From contig JAEWWD010000185.1 of assembly GCA_023396535.1 (NCBI GenBank), positions 1 through 11,243 of the forward strand: 11,243 nucleotides of DNA, in the 5' to 3' direction. This document shows positions 1-6,251 of the stretch, piece after piece. The stretch comes from Bacillota bacterium. Lineage in GTDB: Bacteria; Bacillota; Clostridia; Christensenellales; CAG-138. The notes under the pieces were generated by a model. That model saw only the letters and a program-made list of their open reading frames with translations. It was not told where the DNA came from and searched no databases. Position numbers and translations under genes: made by a program. The number at the start of each line of letters is the position of its first letter. Positions within the stretch are counted from its first letter, which is position 1.

Positions 1-563
1 ACCTTGGTCAGGTCAAGGCGGAAACCGCCGGCATTATGGCGGAGGAAACCCGCGCCAGGCGCTCGCTGGACGAAGCCGTCGCGGAAGTCAGCAAATTGCA
101 GGCGTATGCGGAAAAAGCCGTGATGGCCGGCAACGACGAGGATGCGAAACTGTTCCTGAGCAAGAAGGCGCAGGCGGCTGAGAATGTTGCTTCCATGCAG
201 AAACTTTACGACAGCGCCAGCGGCAACGCCGCGAAAATGCGCCAAATGCACGATAAGCTTATAGAGCAGATCGCGGACCTTAATTCGCGCCGCGACGCCA
301 TTAAAGCGAAGGTTGCCGTTGCAAACGCGCAGAGCCGTATCAACAAGATGACGGAAAGCGTAAACGACAGCGCCGCTTCTATCAGCGCGTTTGACCGTAT
401 GGAGCAAAAGGCGGACCGTATGCTCGATGAAGCCAACGCCATGGCGGAACTCAACGCGGATAAGGCGGGCGACAAACTTGAGGACGCTATGAGCCGCTAC
501 GATTCTACCGCTCCCGCCGTAGAAGATGAGCTGGCCGCCCTCAAAGCCAAGCTTGGCAAATAA
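1..563 (+). CDS. pspA: PspA/IM30 family phage-shock protein, 5' end outside window
   Basis: This is the C-terminal 186 residues of a PspA/IM30 (Vipp1-like, ESCRT-III superfamily) protein. Such proteins assemble on the inner face of the cytoplasmic membrane and help maintain it under envelope stress. The reading frame is open from base 3, so the start lies to the left. An internal ATG at 36 is not the real start, because PspA-like sequence precedes it (ETAGIMAEE). Family members are about 220-230 residues, so the N-terminal amphipathic helix is missing from view. The visible part is one long charged, alanine-rich coiled coil, including AEKAVMAGNDEDAKLFLSKK and the late PspA-typical FDRMEQKADRMLDEANAMAE. 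The stop is TAA at 561-563. Next downstream is a zinc-ribbon gene and then an SPFH gene, as around Bacillus pspA (ydjF). Family assignment is firm; regulation cannot be judged because the promoter is outside. Confidence 0.9.
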   Translation, partial: LGQVKAETAGIMAEETRARRSLDEAVAEVSKLQAYAEKAVMAGNDEDAKLFLSKKAQAAENVASMQKLYDSASGNAAKMRQMHDKLIEQIADLNSRRDAIKAKVAVANAQSRINKMTESVNDSAASISAFDRMEQKADRMLDEANAMAELNADKAGDKLEDAMSRYDSTAPAVEDELAALKAKLGK

Positions 564-612
564 ATAAAAACGGTAACTCGGGCGCTTGTGCTTAAAAAAG
601 AGAGGGGCGGAC

Positions 613-1686
613 ATGGAGCAGCATAAAGAGGATGCACAGGTCTTTTATTGCGAAGGCTGCGGCGGTATCATGCAGTTCGATATTCCACGGCAGACATTCC
701 GCTGCCCCAACTGCGGCAGGGAAGAGGCGCTTGAACCGGAGGATAACGTCGTCGAGGAACAGGACTATATGGCGTTTTTGCAGCGCCCCGGCGACGACGA
801 ATGGGAGGCCGAAACTGAGGTGCGCCGCTGTGAAAGCTGCGGCGCCGAAATCGTAGTGCCGCGCAGCGCGACGACTGCTACCTGCGGATACTGCGGCAGT
901 TCCCAGGTGCTGCAGATTCGTCAGACGGCGGGCATACGCCCGGAAGGCATCATTCCCTTCCAGGTGGATCGCGTCAAGGCGGGCGAACTGTTCCGCAAAT
1001 GGATCAGAGGAAAATGGTTTGCGCCCAACGCGCTCAAAAATCTGTATCAGCAGGATAAGCTGCAGTCCATTTACCTGCCGTACTGGACGTACGACGCGGA
1101 CGCCACCGGCCATTACGTAGGCCAGGGCGGCAGGGTGTACTACGTAACGGTGGGCAGCGGCAAGGACAGGCACACAGAGCGCCGCGTACACTGGTACCCC
1201 GTCAGCGGTACGGTCAGTGCGTTTTTCGATGATGTGCTGGTCAGCGCGCGGGAGAAGGAAGACCCGCTGGAGGGCCGCGCCAACATGTTCGCGACGGCCA
1301 ACTGCATGCCCTTCGATATGGCGTATCTTTCCGGCTTCCAGGCGGAAAAATACACGCTGGGCGTGCAGGATGGATTTGTCAAAGCCCAGGCTGAAATGCG
1401 CAACAGGCTGTACGGCCTTGCGCGGGAGGATATCCTCCGGCGGTATGATGAAGCGCGGGTCAGCAATGTGCGGGACAGCTATTTCAACATTAAGTTCAAG
1501 CATGTGCTGCTGCCCATGTGGATGAGCGGCTACCAGTATGAGGGCAAGCTTTTCCGCTTCCTGATCAACGGGCAGACGGGGCGAGTTGCGGGCAATTATC
1601 CCAAGAGCAAATGGAAGGTATTCTTTGCGGTGCTGCTTGGCGTCATTGTGGCAGGGCTGCTGATATACTGGTTCATGCAGAGATAG
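613..1686 (+). CDS. ydjG: Double zinc-ribbon membrane-anchored protein (YdjG-like, TFIIB-type zinc ribbon)
   Basis: A 357-residue protein of the kind annotated as 'TFIIB-type zinc ribbon-containing protein', resembling B. subtilis YdjG. Two zinc ribbons open the protein: C13-x2-C16 with C31-x2-C34, and C73-x2-C76 with C91-x2-C94. A long middle region without a recognised enzyme motif follows. One hydrophobic helix (about residues 335-354, FFAVLLGVIVAGLLIYWF) lies at the extreme C-terminus, so it looks tail-anchored with the bulk in the cytoplasm. I chose ATG 613 because GAGGGG lies at 602-607, five bases upstream. The longer TTG start at 586 has no such site. The gene begins 50 bp after pspA and ends 30 bp before the SPFH gene, consistent with one operon. 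In B. subtilis the YdjG-H-I proteins work with PspA at the membrane, so a membrane-stress role is inferred. 'TFIIB-type' describes only the zinc fold and does not imply a transcription factor. Confidence 0.82.
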   Translation: MEQHKEDAQVFYCEGCGGIMQFDIPRQTFRCPNCGREEALEPEDNVVEEQDYMAFLQRPGDDEWEAETEVRRCESCGAEIVVPRSATTATCGYCGSSQVLQIRQTAGIRPEGIIPFQVDRVKAGELFRKWIRGKWFAPNALKNLYQQDKLQSIYLPYWTYDADATGHYVGQGGRVYYVTVGSGKDRHTERRVHWYPVSGTVSAFFDDVLVSAREKEDPLEGRANMFATANCMPFDMAYLSGFQAEKYTLGVQDGFVKAQAEMRNRLYGLAREDILRRYDEARVSNVRDSYFNIKFKHVLLPMWMSGYQYEGKLFRFLINGQTGRVAGNYPKSKWKVFFAVLLGVIVAGLLIYWFMQR

Positions 1687-1716
1687 TGTCGACAGCATCA
1701 CGAAAAGAGGTTCGAT

Positions 1717-2697
1717 ATGGGCGTATTCAATCAGTTGGCAAATGTCGTGGAATGGGAAGAGTTTCGCGACGATGTGATATTCTGGAAATGGAGCAATAAG
1801 GAGCTGAAAAAATCCAGCCGGCTCGTCATCCGTCCGGGGCAGGATGCTATATTCCTGTATAACGGCCGCATTGAGGGCATATTCACCGAAGAAGGCAACT
1901 ACGAGGTGGAAAGCCAGATTATTCCGTTCCTCAGCTCCCTTAAAGGCTTTAAATTCGGCTTCAACAGCGGCCTTCGGGCTGAGGTGCTCTTTGTCAACAC
2001 AAAGGAGTTCACCGTCAAATGGGGCACCAAGTCCAGCGTGCTCATCCCGACGCCCGGCATGCCGGGCGGCCTGCCCATCCGTGCGTTCGGCACATTTCAG
2101 ATGAAGGTAAGCGACTATGTCGCGATGATCGACAAGATTGCCGGAGTCAGGCGCGAATTTACTGTGGATAACGTCCGCGAACGCGTAATGGCCGAGGTGG
2201 ACCAGCTCCTCATGCGCTGGATCATGAAGGAAGGCAGGGATATGTTCAACCTGCAGGCCAACGCGCGTGAAATCGGGCAGGGCATATGCGAGGATCTGGA
2301 TATGGAGCTTCGCAAATCCGGACTTGCCATCACAAATTTCACGATTGCCAGCGTAAATTATCCGGAAGAAGTGCAGCAGAAGATCAATCAGAACGCCTCG
2401 TACGCGATGGTGGGGGATCTGGATCGTTATCAGCGCGTCGCCATGATGGACGCCATGCAGAAGGGCGGCGACAGCGCGGCGGGTTCTGCCATGGGCTCCG
2501 CTGCCGGAATGGCCGCTGGTTTCGCGATGGCAAACCAGATGTTCGGCGCACATCAGCAGCCCGCACAGCCCGCACAGCCCACACAGCCGGTACAGGCGCA
2601 GCAGCCGACAGACGCAGCTCAGAAATTCTGCATGAGCTGCGGGGCGAAAATGCCGGCTGGAGCGAAATTTTGCGCGTCCTGCGGCAACAAATTCTGA
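1717..2697 (+). CDS. ydjI: SPFH-domain protein with C-terminal zinc ribbon (YdjI-like)
   Basis: A 326-residue protein with an SPFH/band-7-type core (about residues 30-240), resembling B. subtilis YdjI. Homologues are often mislabelled 'virion core protein'. The N-terminal part (LVIRPGQDAIFLYNGRIEGI) is typical of this YdjI-type SPFH group. There is no clear N-terminal membrane helix, so membrane contact is probably through the SPFH domain or partners. A Gly/Ala/Met-rich stretch (about 250-278) and a P/Q/A-rich linker (279-302) lead to a zinc ribbon with C305-x2-C308-x10-C319-x2-C322. The ATG at 1717 has AAAAGAGG at 1703-1710. YdjI of B. subtilis is reported to bring PspA to the membrane; a similar scaffold role is inferred here from gene order. 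The ydjH (TPM-type) gene that sits between ydjG and ydjI in Bacillus is absent. I found no convincing terminator before the infC promoter. Confidence 0.85.
   Translation: MGVFNQLANVVEWEEFRDDVIFWKWSNKELKKSSRLVIRPGQDAIFLYNGRIEGIFTEEGNYEVESQIIPFLSSLKGFKFGFNSGLRAEVLFVNTKEFTVKWGTKSSVLIPTPGMPGGLPIRAFGTFQMKVSDYVAMIDKIAGVRREFTVDNVRERVMAEVDQLLMRWIMKEGRDMFNLQANAREIGQGICEDLDMELRKSGLAITNFTIASVNYPEEVQQKINQNASYAMVGDLDRYQRVAMMDAMQKGGDSAAGSAMGSAAGMAAGFAMANQMFGAHQQPAQPAQPTQPVQAQQPTDAAQKFCMSCGAKMPAGAKFCASCGNKF
2560..2595 (+). repeat. 9-bp tandem repeat coding for PAQ/PTQ/PVQ linker
   Basis: Two perfect copies of CCCGCACAG (2560-2568, 2569-2577) are followed by two imperfect ones (2578-2586 and 2587-2595). They lie in frame in the SPFH gene and encode P-A-Q, P-A-Q, P-T-Q, P-V-Q (residues 282-293). 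The repeat forms the flexible linker before the zinc ribbon. Copy number could vary between strains by slippage without breaking the frame. Confidence 0.85.
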
Positions 2698-2757
2698 GGT
2701 TTTTTCGGGCAATATGGCGAATAACGGAGAAAATCCCCGCATGGCCGGCGTTTTTGC

Positions 2758-2786
2758 TTGACAAAATGGAAATCGTCCCATATAAT
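2758..2786 (+). promoter_or_regulatory. Promoter of the infC-rpmI-rplT operon
   Basis: TTGACA at 2758-2763 and TATAAT at 2781-2786 are separated by exactly 17 bases, a perfect match to the housekeeping sigma-A/sigma-70 consensus. Transcription would start around 2792-2794, giving a leader of roughly 155 nt before infC. The position just ahead of a structured ribosomal-protein leader supports it strongly. Confidence 0.92.
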
Positions 2787-2792
2787 TTTCAT

Positions 2793-2948
2793 GTTCAAGC
2801 AGAAGCGCCCGCTTCTCACCTGCCGGCTATGTCAGGCATGGTAATGAAGATCTAATAAGATCAAATGTGTATTCAGTGGGCGCATTGCGCCCGCTTTTTT
2901 TATGCGGCTGCGTGGACGTAACAAAAAAAGCAATGGAGGTGTTTCACT
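2793..2948 (+). ncRNA. infC operon leader RNA (L20-leader-like attenuator)
   Basis: This is the untranslated leader of infC-rpmI-rplT. It can form a hairpin AGAAGC/GCTTCT (2801-2806 with 2811-2816), a short hairpin GATCT/AGATC (2849-2853 with 2858-2862), and an intrinsic terminator at 2876-2901. The loop and 3' arm of the first hairpin contain GCGCCCGCTT (2805-2814), an exact copy of the start of the terminator 3' arm (2887-2896). The first copy can therefore pair with 2875-2883 and block the terminator. In B. subtilis the equivalent leader binds ribosomal protein L20, which promotes early termination and lowers the whole operon. I infer the same mechanism here from position, operon content and the visible switch. 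No covariance-model match was run. Confidence 0.75.
2876..2901 (+). terminator. Intrinsic terminator inside the infC leader (attenuator)
   Basis: GTGGGCGC (2876-2883) pairs with GCGCCCGC (2887-2894) around a 3-base loop. It forms eight pairs with one G-T wobble and is followed directly by seven T residues (2895-2901). It sits after the infC promoter and before the infC start, so it would stop transcription of the operon unless its 5' arm is captured by the upstream copy at 2805-2813. Confidence 0.88.
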
Positions 2949-2951
2949 ATT
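2935..2951 (+). promoter_or_regulatory. Ribosome binding site and ATT start codon of infC
   Basis: GGAGGTG at 2935-2941 is followed, after seven bases, by ATT at 2949-2951. ATT opens the reading frame at the N-terminus expected for IF3 (SSQDLMINEEIRDREV). The first ATG (2967) is 27 bases from GGAGG and has no site of its own. The site therefore decides for the rare AUU start, which IF3 itself discriminates against in bacteria where this has been tested. Confidence 0.85.
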
Positions 2952-3458
2952 AGCAGCCAAGATCTGATGATCAACGAGGAGATCCGCGACCGCGAGGTTC
3001 GCCTAATCGATGAAAACGGCGAACAGATGGGCGTCGTGGCAAACGATGTCGCACAGGCTTTAGCGGAGGAAAGAGGACTGGATCTTGTCAAGATCGCGCC
3101 GCAGGCTAATCCGCCCGTGTGCAAGTTCATGGATTATGGCAAGTACCGTTTCGACCTTTCCAAACGTGAGAAGGATCAGCGCAAAAACCAAAAGACCGTC
3201 GATATCAAGGAAGTGCGTCTCTCGGCAACCATCGATCTGCATGACCTGGAGGTCAAAGCAAAAAGCTGCACCAAGTTTTTGCAGCAGGGCGATAAAGTCA
3301 AAGTATCCATCCGTTTTCGCGGCCGTCAGGCCACGCACGGAGAAATCGGCCTGCAGGTGATGAGAGATTTCTACGAGCTTGTCAAAGAGCTTGGCGTCAT
3401 CGATCGCCCCGCGAAGCAGGAAGGCCGCAACATGTACATGGTGCTCAGTCCTCGCTGA
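2949..3458 (+). CDS. infC: Translation initiation factor IF-3
   Basis: IF-3 binds the 30S subunit, keeps it from joining 50S too early and checks the start codon and initiator tRNA. The protein is 169 residues from the ATT start, close to the usual 165-180. The N-terminal domain carries MINEEIRDREVRLID and ANPPVCKFMDYGKYRFD. A lysine-rich linker (KREKDQRKNQK) follows, and the C-terminal domain contains KVKVSIRFRGRQATHGEIG. The start is taken as ATT 2949 rather than ATG 2967, because only ATT has a properly placed Shine-Dalgarno site. The six residues before the ATG-encoded Met (ISSQDL as codons, read as MSSQDL) also match the family. IF3 from an AUU start is a classic autoregulation device: free IF3 reduces initiation on its own message. 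The gene is first in an operon with the L35 and L20 genes and sits behind an attenuator, giving two likely layers of control. Confidence 0.97.
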   Translation: MSSQDLMINEEIRDREVRLIDENGEQMGVVANDVAQALAEERGLDLVKIAPQANPPVCKFMDYGKYRFDLSKREKDQRKNQKTVDIKEVRLSATIDLHDLEVKAKSCTKFLQQGDKVKVSIRFRGRQATHGEIGLQVMRDFYELVKELGVIDRPAKQEGRNMYMVLSPR

Positions 3459-3511
3459 GCGTGATCGGCGGGTAACTGCTCGAAAGAACGAACGCTACAT
3501 GCTCATGGCAT

Positions 3512-3550
3512 CCGGCTTGTAGCGCCGGGGGCCGCGGTAAGTGTTGCCGC
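3512..3550 (+). other. Two adjacent hairpins in the infC-rpmI spacer
   Basis: The 154-bp gap between infC and rpmI has no gene. It contains CCGGC/GCCGG (3512-3516 with 3524-3528) and, just after it, GCGGTAA/TTGCCGC (3534-3540 with 3544-3550, one G-T wobble). No T-run follows, so this is not a terminator. It could be a processing site or a protein-binding structure controlling rpmI-rplT translation. In E. coli L20 binds RNA between infC and rpmI, but no homology is claimed here. Confidence 0.4.
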
Positions 3551-3612
3551 AATTGGGCAGCGAATATAAAAACACAGAAAATCCGATATAAAACACGAGG
3601 AGGAACGACCCC

Positions 3613-3810
3613 ATGCCAAAGATCAAGACCCACAGGGGGGCGGCAAAGCGCTTCAGCCTGACGAAATCCGGCAAAATCAAGCGCGGCAAGGCCTACAAGA
3701 GCCATATTCTTACCAAGAAAAGCACCAAACGCCTGCGCGGACTCCGTCAGGTCGGCTATATCGCCGCCTGCGAGGAGAAGAAAGTGCGCGAGCTTATTCC
3801 GTATAAGTAA
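3613..3810 (+). CDS. rpmI: 50S ribosomal protein L35
   Basis: A 65-residue, very basic protein with the L35 hallmarks: [20 protein letters not shown] at the start, and [16 protein letters not shown] in the middle. L35 is a small protein of the large ribosomal subunit. The length is normal (64-66). AGGAGG at 3598-3603 lies nine bases before ATG 3613. The gene lies between infC and rplT, the near-universal bacterial order, and only 15 bp separate it from rplT, so coupled translation with L20 is likely. Confidence 0.98.
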   Translation: MPKIKTHRGAAKRFSLTKSGKIKRGKAYKSHILTKKSTKRLRGLRQVGYIAACEEKKVRELIPYK

Positions 3811-3825
3811 GGGAGGATATGCAAA

Positions 3826-4182
3826 ATGGCCAGAATTAAAAGGGCAGTCAATGCCGTTAAAAAACGCCGCAAGGTTTTAAAGCTCGCCAAGGGCTATTTT
3901 GGAGCGAAGAGCAAGCAGTATCGCAGCGCTTCGCAGCAGGTAATGAAATCCCTGTCCTACGCTTATGTCGGTCGCAAGCTCAAAAAGCGCGAATACCGTA
4001 GGCTGTGGATCGCCCGTATCAACGCCGGCGCGCGTATGAACGGCACCACCTATAGCCGTATGATGAACGGCCTCAAGCTTGCGGGCGTCGAAGTCAACCG
4101 CAAGGTGCTTGCGGATCTCGCCATAACGGATATGCAGGCGTTCAAGGAACTCGTGGACGTCGCCATGGCGGCGCGCGCGTAA
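3826..4182 (+). CDS. rplT: 50S ribosomal protein L20
   Basis: L20 is an early 23S rRNA-binding assembly protein and, in several bacteria, the repressor of its own operon. The 118-residue length is standard. The N-terminal extension [20 protein letters not shown] is followed by [20 protein letters not shown] and the globular RNA-binding part ([20 protein letters not shown]). The ribosome site GGAGG at 3812-3816 lies nine bases upstream of the ATG. The gene is last in the operon and is followed by a strong terminator at 4192-4228. Its product is the expected ligand of the leader RNA at 2793-2948. Confidence 0.98.
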   Translation: MARIKRAVNAVKKRRKVLKLAKGYFGAKSKQYRSASQQVMKSLSYAYVGRKLKKREYRRLWIARINAGARMNGTTYSRMMNGLKLAGVEVNRKVLADLAITDMQAFKELVDVAMAARA

Positions 4183-4191
4183 CGCGCCTAC

Positions 4192-4228
4192 AACAGGGCG
4201 GTTCCCACCGGAGCCACCCTGTTTTTTT
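4192..4228 (+). terminator. Terminator of the infC-rpmI-rplT operon
   Basis: ACAGGG (4193-4198) pairs with CCCTGT (4217-4222). After a C/A mismatch, an inner stem GGTTCC/GGAGCC (4200-4205 with 4210-4215) closes on a 4-base loop. Seven T residues follow (4222-4228). It lies 10 bases after the rplT stop codon. Confidence 0.9.
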
Positions 4229-4265
4229 ATATAGATCAGTGGAGCCAATACAGCGGGAGGACGAC

Positions 4266-5036
4266 ATGCGCATTGAAAGCCGCAGCAATGAAACCGTAAA
4301 GCGCGTACGCAGCCTGTCCTCGCGCAAGGGAAGGCTGGAGCATGGGGTGCACCTCATAGAGGGCCGCAAGCTGCTGCAGGAGGCCATCGCTTCCGGTATG
4401 ACTCTATCGGAGGCGTTTTTTGAAGAAGGGCACGAGCTGGAAATGGAAGCGCTGCCCGCTGGCGTGGCCACGTATACCGTGACCCGTTCGGTGATGGAAG
4501 CCGTGTGCGATACGAGCACGCCCCAGCATGTTTGCGCCACCGTCAAAACGCCCTCTCTGGAGCTGCCGCAAAGCTACCCGAAGGGGTTGCTTGTTGCGCT
4601 CGACACCGTACAGGATCCGGGCAATCTCGGTACGATACTGCGCACGGCGGACGCAATGGGCGCTTGTGGCGTACTGCTTTCCGAAGGATGCGCCGATCCG
4701 TTTTCCCCCAAATGTATCCGTGCCGCTATGGGCTCCACGTATCACCTCCCCCTGTGGCGGGGAAAACTGAAAGAGGCGCTGCAAACGCTGCATCATGACG
4801 GGTATTGCTGCATATGCGGACATTTGCAGGGGCAGGAAGTGTTGCCGCACCCTACCGACAGATGTGTGATCGTCATCGGCAACGAAGGCAACGGCGTGGC
4901 AGGGGAGATCGCCGCGCTGTGTGTTCTGGTCCGCCTTCCCATGTATGGACGGGCGGAATCCCTCAACGCATCGATGGCCGCGGGCCTTTTGATGTACGAG
5001 GTCGCAAAATCGATGCATACACACAATAAGTCGTAG
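4266..5036 (+). CDS. SpoU/TrmH-family RNA 2'-O-ribose methyltransferase
   Basis: A 256-residue SPOUT methyltransferase that would move a methyl group from S-adenosylmethionine to a ribose 2'-OH in rRNA or tRNA. An N-terminal substrate-binding domain (about 1-100, with HLIEGRKLLQEAI) is followed by the knotted catalytic domain. That domain shows all three SpoU motifs: DTVQDPGNLGTILRTADAMG (N120, R126), VIGNEGNGV (E207), and LPMYGRAESLNASMAAGL (S232, N234). I chose ATG 4266, with GGGAGG at 4255-4260 five bases before it, over an earlier GTG at 4239 that lacks a site. B. subtilis keeps a similar enzyme (YsgA) near infC-rpmI-rplT and pheST, so the location fits a ribosome-modification role. Target nucleotide unknown. 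The stop codon overlaps the ribosome site of the next gene, so the two are probably co-transcribed. Confidence 0.93.
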   Translation: MRIESRSNETVKRVRSLSSRKGRLEHGVHLIEGRKLLQEAIASGMTLSEAFFEEGHELEMEALPAGVATYTVTRSVMEAVCDTSTPQHVCATVKTPSLELPQSYPKGLLVALDTVQDPGNLGTILRTADAMGACGVLLSEGCADPFSPKCIRAAMGSTYHLPLWRGKLKEALQTLHHDGYCCICGHLQGQEVLPHPTDRCVIVIGNEGNGVAGEIAALCVLVRLPMYGRAESLNASMAAGLLMYEVAKSMHTHNKS

Positions 5037-5051
5037 GAGGTTGCGTACTGT

Positions 5052-6086
5052 ATGTCAAAATCGGATAAAAAGAAGGAAGGCTGGCTGAAGCGGGCCTTTC
5101 GCCGTTACTTCATCGACGCTATGAGCGCGATGGCGCTGGGCCTGTTTTCGTCGCTGATTATAGGCCTGATACTTTCCCAGCTTTCCGGCATTTCCATACT
5201 TTCCTGGCTGAAGCCCTTCTCGGAGGCTGTTTCCGCAAAGTCCCCCGTCGTAGGCGCCGCGATAGGCGTCGCTATCGCATACGGATTAAAAACCAAGCCG
5301 CTCGTCATGTTCTCTTCGGCCGTTACGGGCGCCATAGGGTATTCTCTGGGCGGTCCGGTGGGCGCGTATCTTGCCGCACTCGTGGGCGCGGAGATAGGCA
5401 ATCTTGTCGCCGGGCACACGCCTGTCGATATCGTGCTCGTACCTATCGTAACCATAGCGGCGGGCGGGCTGACCGGCACATTTGTGGGCCCGGGCGTAAA
5501 CGCCGTGATGACGGGCCTTGGCTCTTTCATCAACGAGGCGACGTATTTAATGCCCATTCCCATGGGCATCGTCATCAGCACCGTCATGGGTCTTGCGCTG
5601 ACCGCCCCCATCAGCTCCGCCGCCATCAGCATTTCGCTGGGGCTGAGCGGCATCGCGGCGGGCGCCGCCTGCGCGGGATGCGCGACGCAGATGGTCGGCT
5701 TTGCCGTCATGTCCTATCGGGAAAACAAAATGGGCGGCCTGATCAGCCAGGGCCTGGGCACTTCCATGCTGCAGTTTGGCAACATCATGAAAAGGCCGAT
5801 CATATGGCTGCCGCCCACCATCGCATCTGCGATATTGGGACCGATATCCACAGCCGTATTCGGCATGACAAACAACGCCATGGGCGCCGGAATGGGGACG
5901 AGCGGCCTTGTCGGGCAGTTTGGGGCATTTGCCACAATGGCTGAGACAATGCCTGCAATCAATGCGGTGGGGCTGATACTGCTCATGCATTTCCTGCTGC
6001 CCGCCGCCCTGACGCTTTTGATCAGCGAATTGTTCCGCAAAGCGGGCTGGATCAGATTTGGGGATTTGCAGCTCGAGCTGAAATAA
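5052..6086 (+). CDS. PfoR-like membrane protein (PTS EIIC type 2 family, PF13303-like)
   Basis: A 344-residue, strongly hydrophobic Gly/Ala-rich membrane protein of the group annotated 'PTS sugar transporter subunit IIC' or 'regulatory protein PfoR', after the Clostridium perfringens gene beside perfringolysin O. A basic cytoplasmic N-terminus (KSDKKKEGWLKRAFRRYF) precedes about nine to ten hydrophobic segments, for example 22-44, 66-79, 84-100, 124-146, 169-187 and 303-326. Recognisable stretches are PVVGAAIGVAIAYGLKTKP and APISSAAISISLGLSGIAAG. No EIIA, EIIB or sugar-metabolism gene is near, so phosphotransferase transport is unproven; some other solute or a regulatory role is possible. AGGAGG (5035-5040) overlaps the preceding stop codon and is 11 bases from the ATG, somewhat long. 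A strong terminator follows. Family confident, substrate unknown. Confidence 0.85.
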   Translation: MSKSDKKKEGWLKRAFRRYFIDAMSAMALGLFSSLIIGLILSQLSGISILSWLKPFSEAVSAKSPVVGAAIGVAIAYGLKTKPLVMFSSAVTGAIGYSLGGPVGAYLAALVGAEIGNLVAGHTPVDIVLVPIVTIAAGGLTGTFVGPGVNAVMTGLGSFINEATYLMPIPMGIVISTVMGLALTAPISSAAISISLGLSGIAAGAACAGCATQMVGFAVMSYRENKMGGLISQGLGTSMLQFGNIMKRPIIWLPPTIASAILGPISTAVFGMTNNAMGAGMGTSGLVGQFGAFATMAETMPAINAVGLILLMHFLLPAALTLLISELFRKAGWIRFGDLQLELK

Positions 6087-6107
6087 GCGTATAATAAGCT
6101 TTGTGAT

Positions 6108-6142
6108 CAGGCTCCCGGACATCAACCGGGAGCCTGTGTTTT
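6108..6142 (+). terminator. Intrinsic terminator after the PfoR-like gene
   Basis: An 11-bp perfect stem, CAGGCTCCCGG (6108-6118) with CCGGGAGCCTG (6126-6136), encloses a 7-base loop. A T-rich tail TGTTTTGT follows. It begins 22 bases after the stop codon and ends the methyltransferase-PfoR unit. Confidence 0.88.
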
Positions 6143-6234
6143 GTATAGTGAAATCCTTGGCGCGGGATATGGAGAAAATGTGCGAGAAATCCCCCGTTTT
6201 TGGGCGTTTTTTGGATGTTTATCAAAGCGTGAAA

Positions 6235-6246
6235 ATTATTGATAAT
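6235..6246. promoter_or_regulatory. 12-bp palindrome next to the ATP-grasp/KamA promoter (possible operator)
   Basis: ATTAT-TG-ATAAT (6235-6246) is a perfect inverted repeat ending five bases before the -35 box at 6252. ATCGAT (6245-6250), another palindrome, overlaps its end. The position suits a regulator site, but this region is AT-rich and such short palindromes arise by chance. Nearby TGAAAATT occurs twice (6230-6237 and 6262-6269). Outside the promoter, this palindrome and the terminator tail, I see nothing else in the 6143-6328 gap. Confidence 0.3.
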
Positions 6247-6251
6247 CGATA

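Noticed and set aside
586..612. TTG start at 586 for the zinc-ribbon gene
   Set aside because: No Shine-Dalgarno sequence precedes it, while ATG 613 has GAGGGG five bases upstream.
613..1686. Reading the TFIIB-type zinc-ribbon protein as a transcription factor
   Set aside because: The zinc ribbons are joined to a C-terminal membrane helix and the gene sits with PspA and SPFH genes; nothing indicates DNA binding.
2698..2757. Possible terminator between the SPFH gene and the infC promoter (T-runs at 2700-2705 and 2751-2755)
   Set aside because: Only 3-bp or badly mismatched stems can be drawn before the T-runs, so no terminator can be supported.
592..2781. A 729-codon open frame on the minus strand across the ydjG- and ydjI-like genes
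   Set aside because: It is antisense to two well-recognised genes; its translation is rich in His, Arg, Ala and Leu with no family motif, and GC-rich third positions make such long antisense frames common.
4239..4265. GTG start at 4239 for the RNA methyltransferase
   Set aside because: It sits only 10 bases after the T-run of the rplT terminator with no ribosome site; ATG 4266 has GGGAGG at the right distance and gives the usual family N-terminus.
6191..6213. CCC/GGG with T-runs (CCCCCGTTTTTGGGCGTTTTTT) as a second terminator
   Set aside because: The stem is only about three base pairs, and a strong terminator already lies at 6108-6142.
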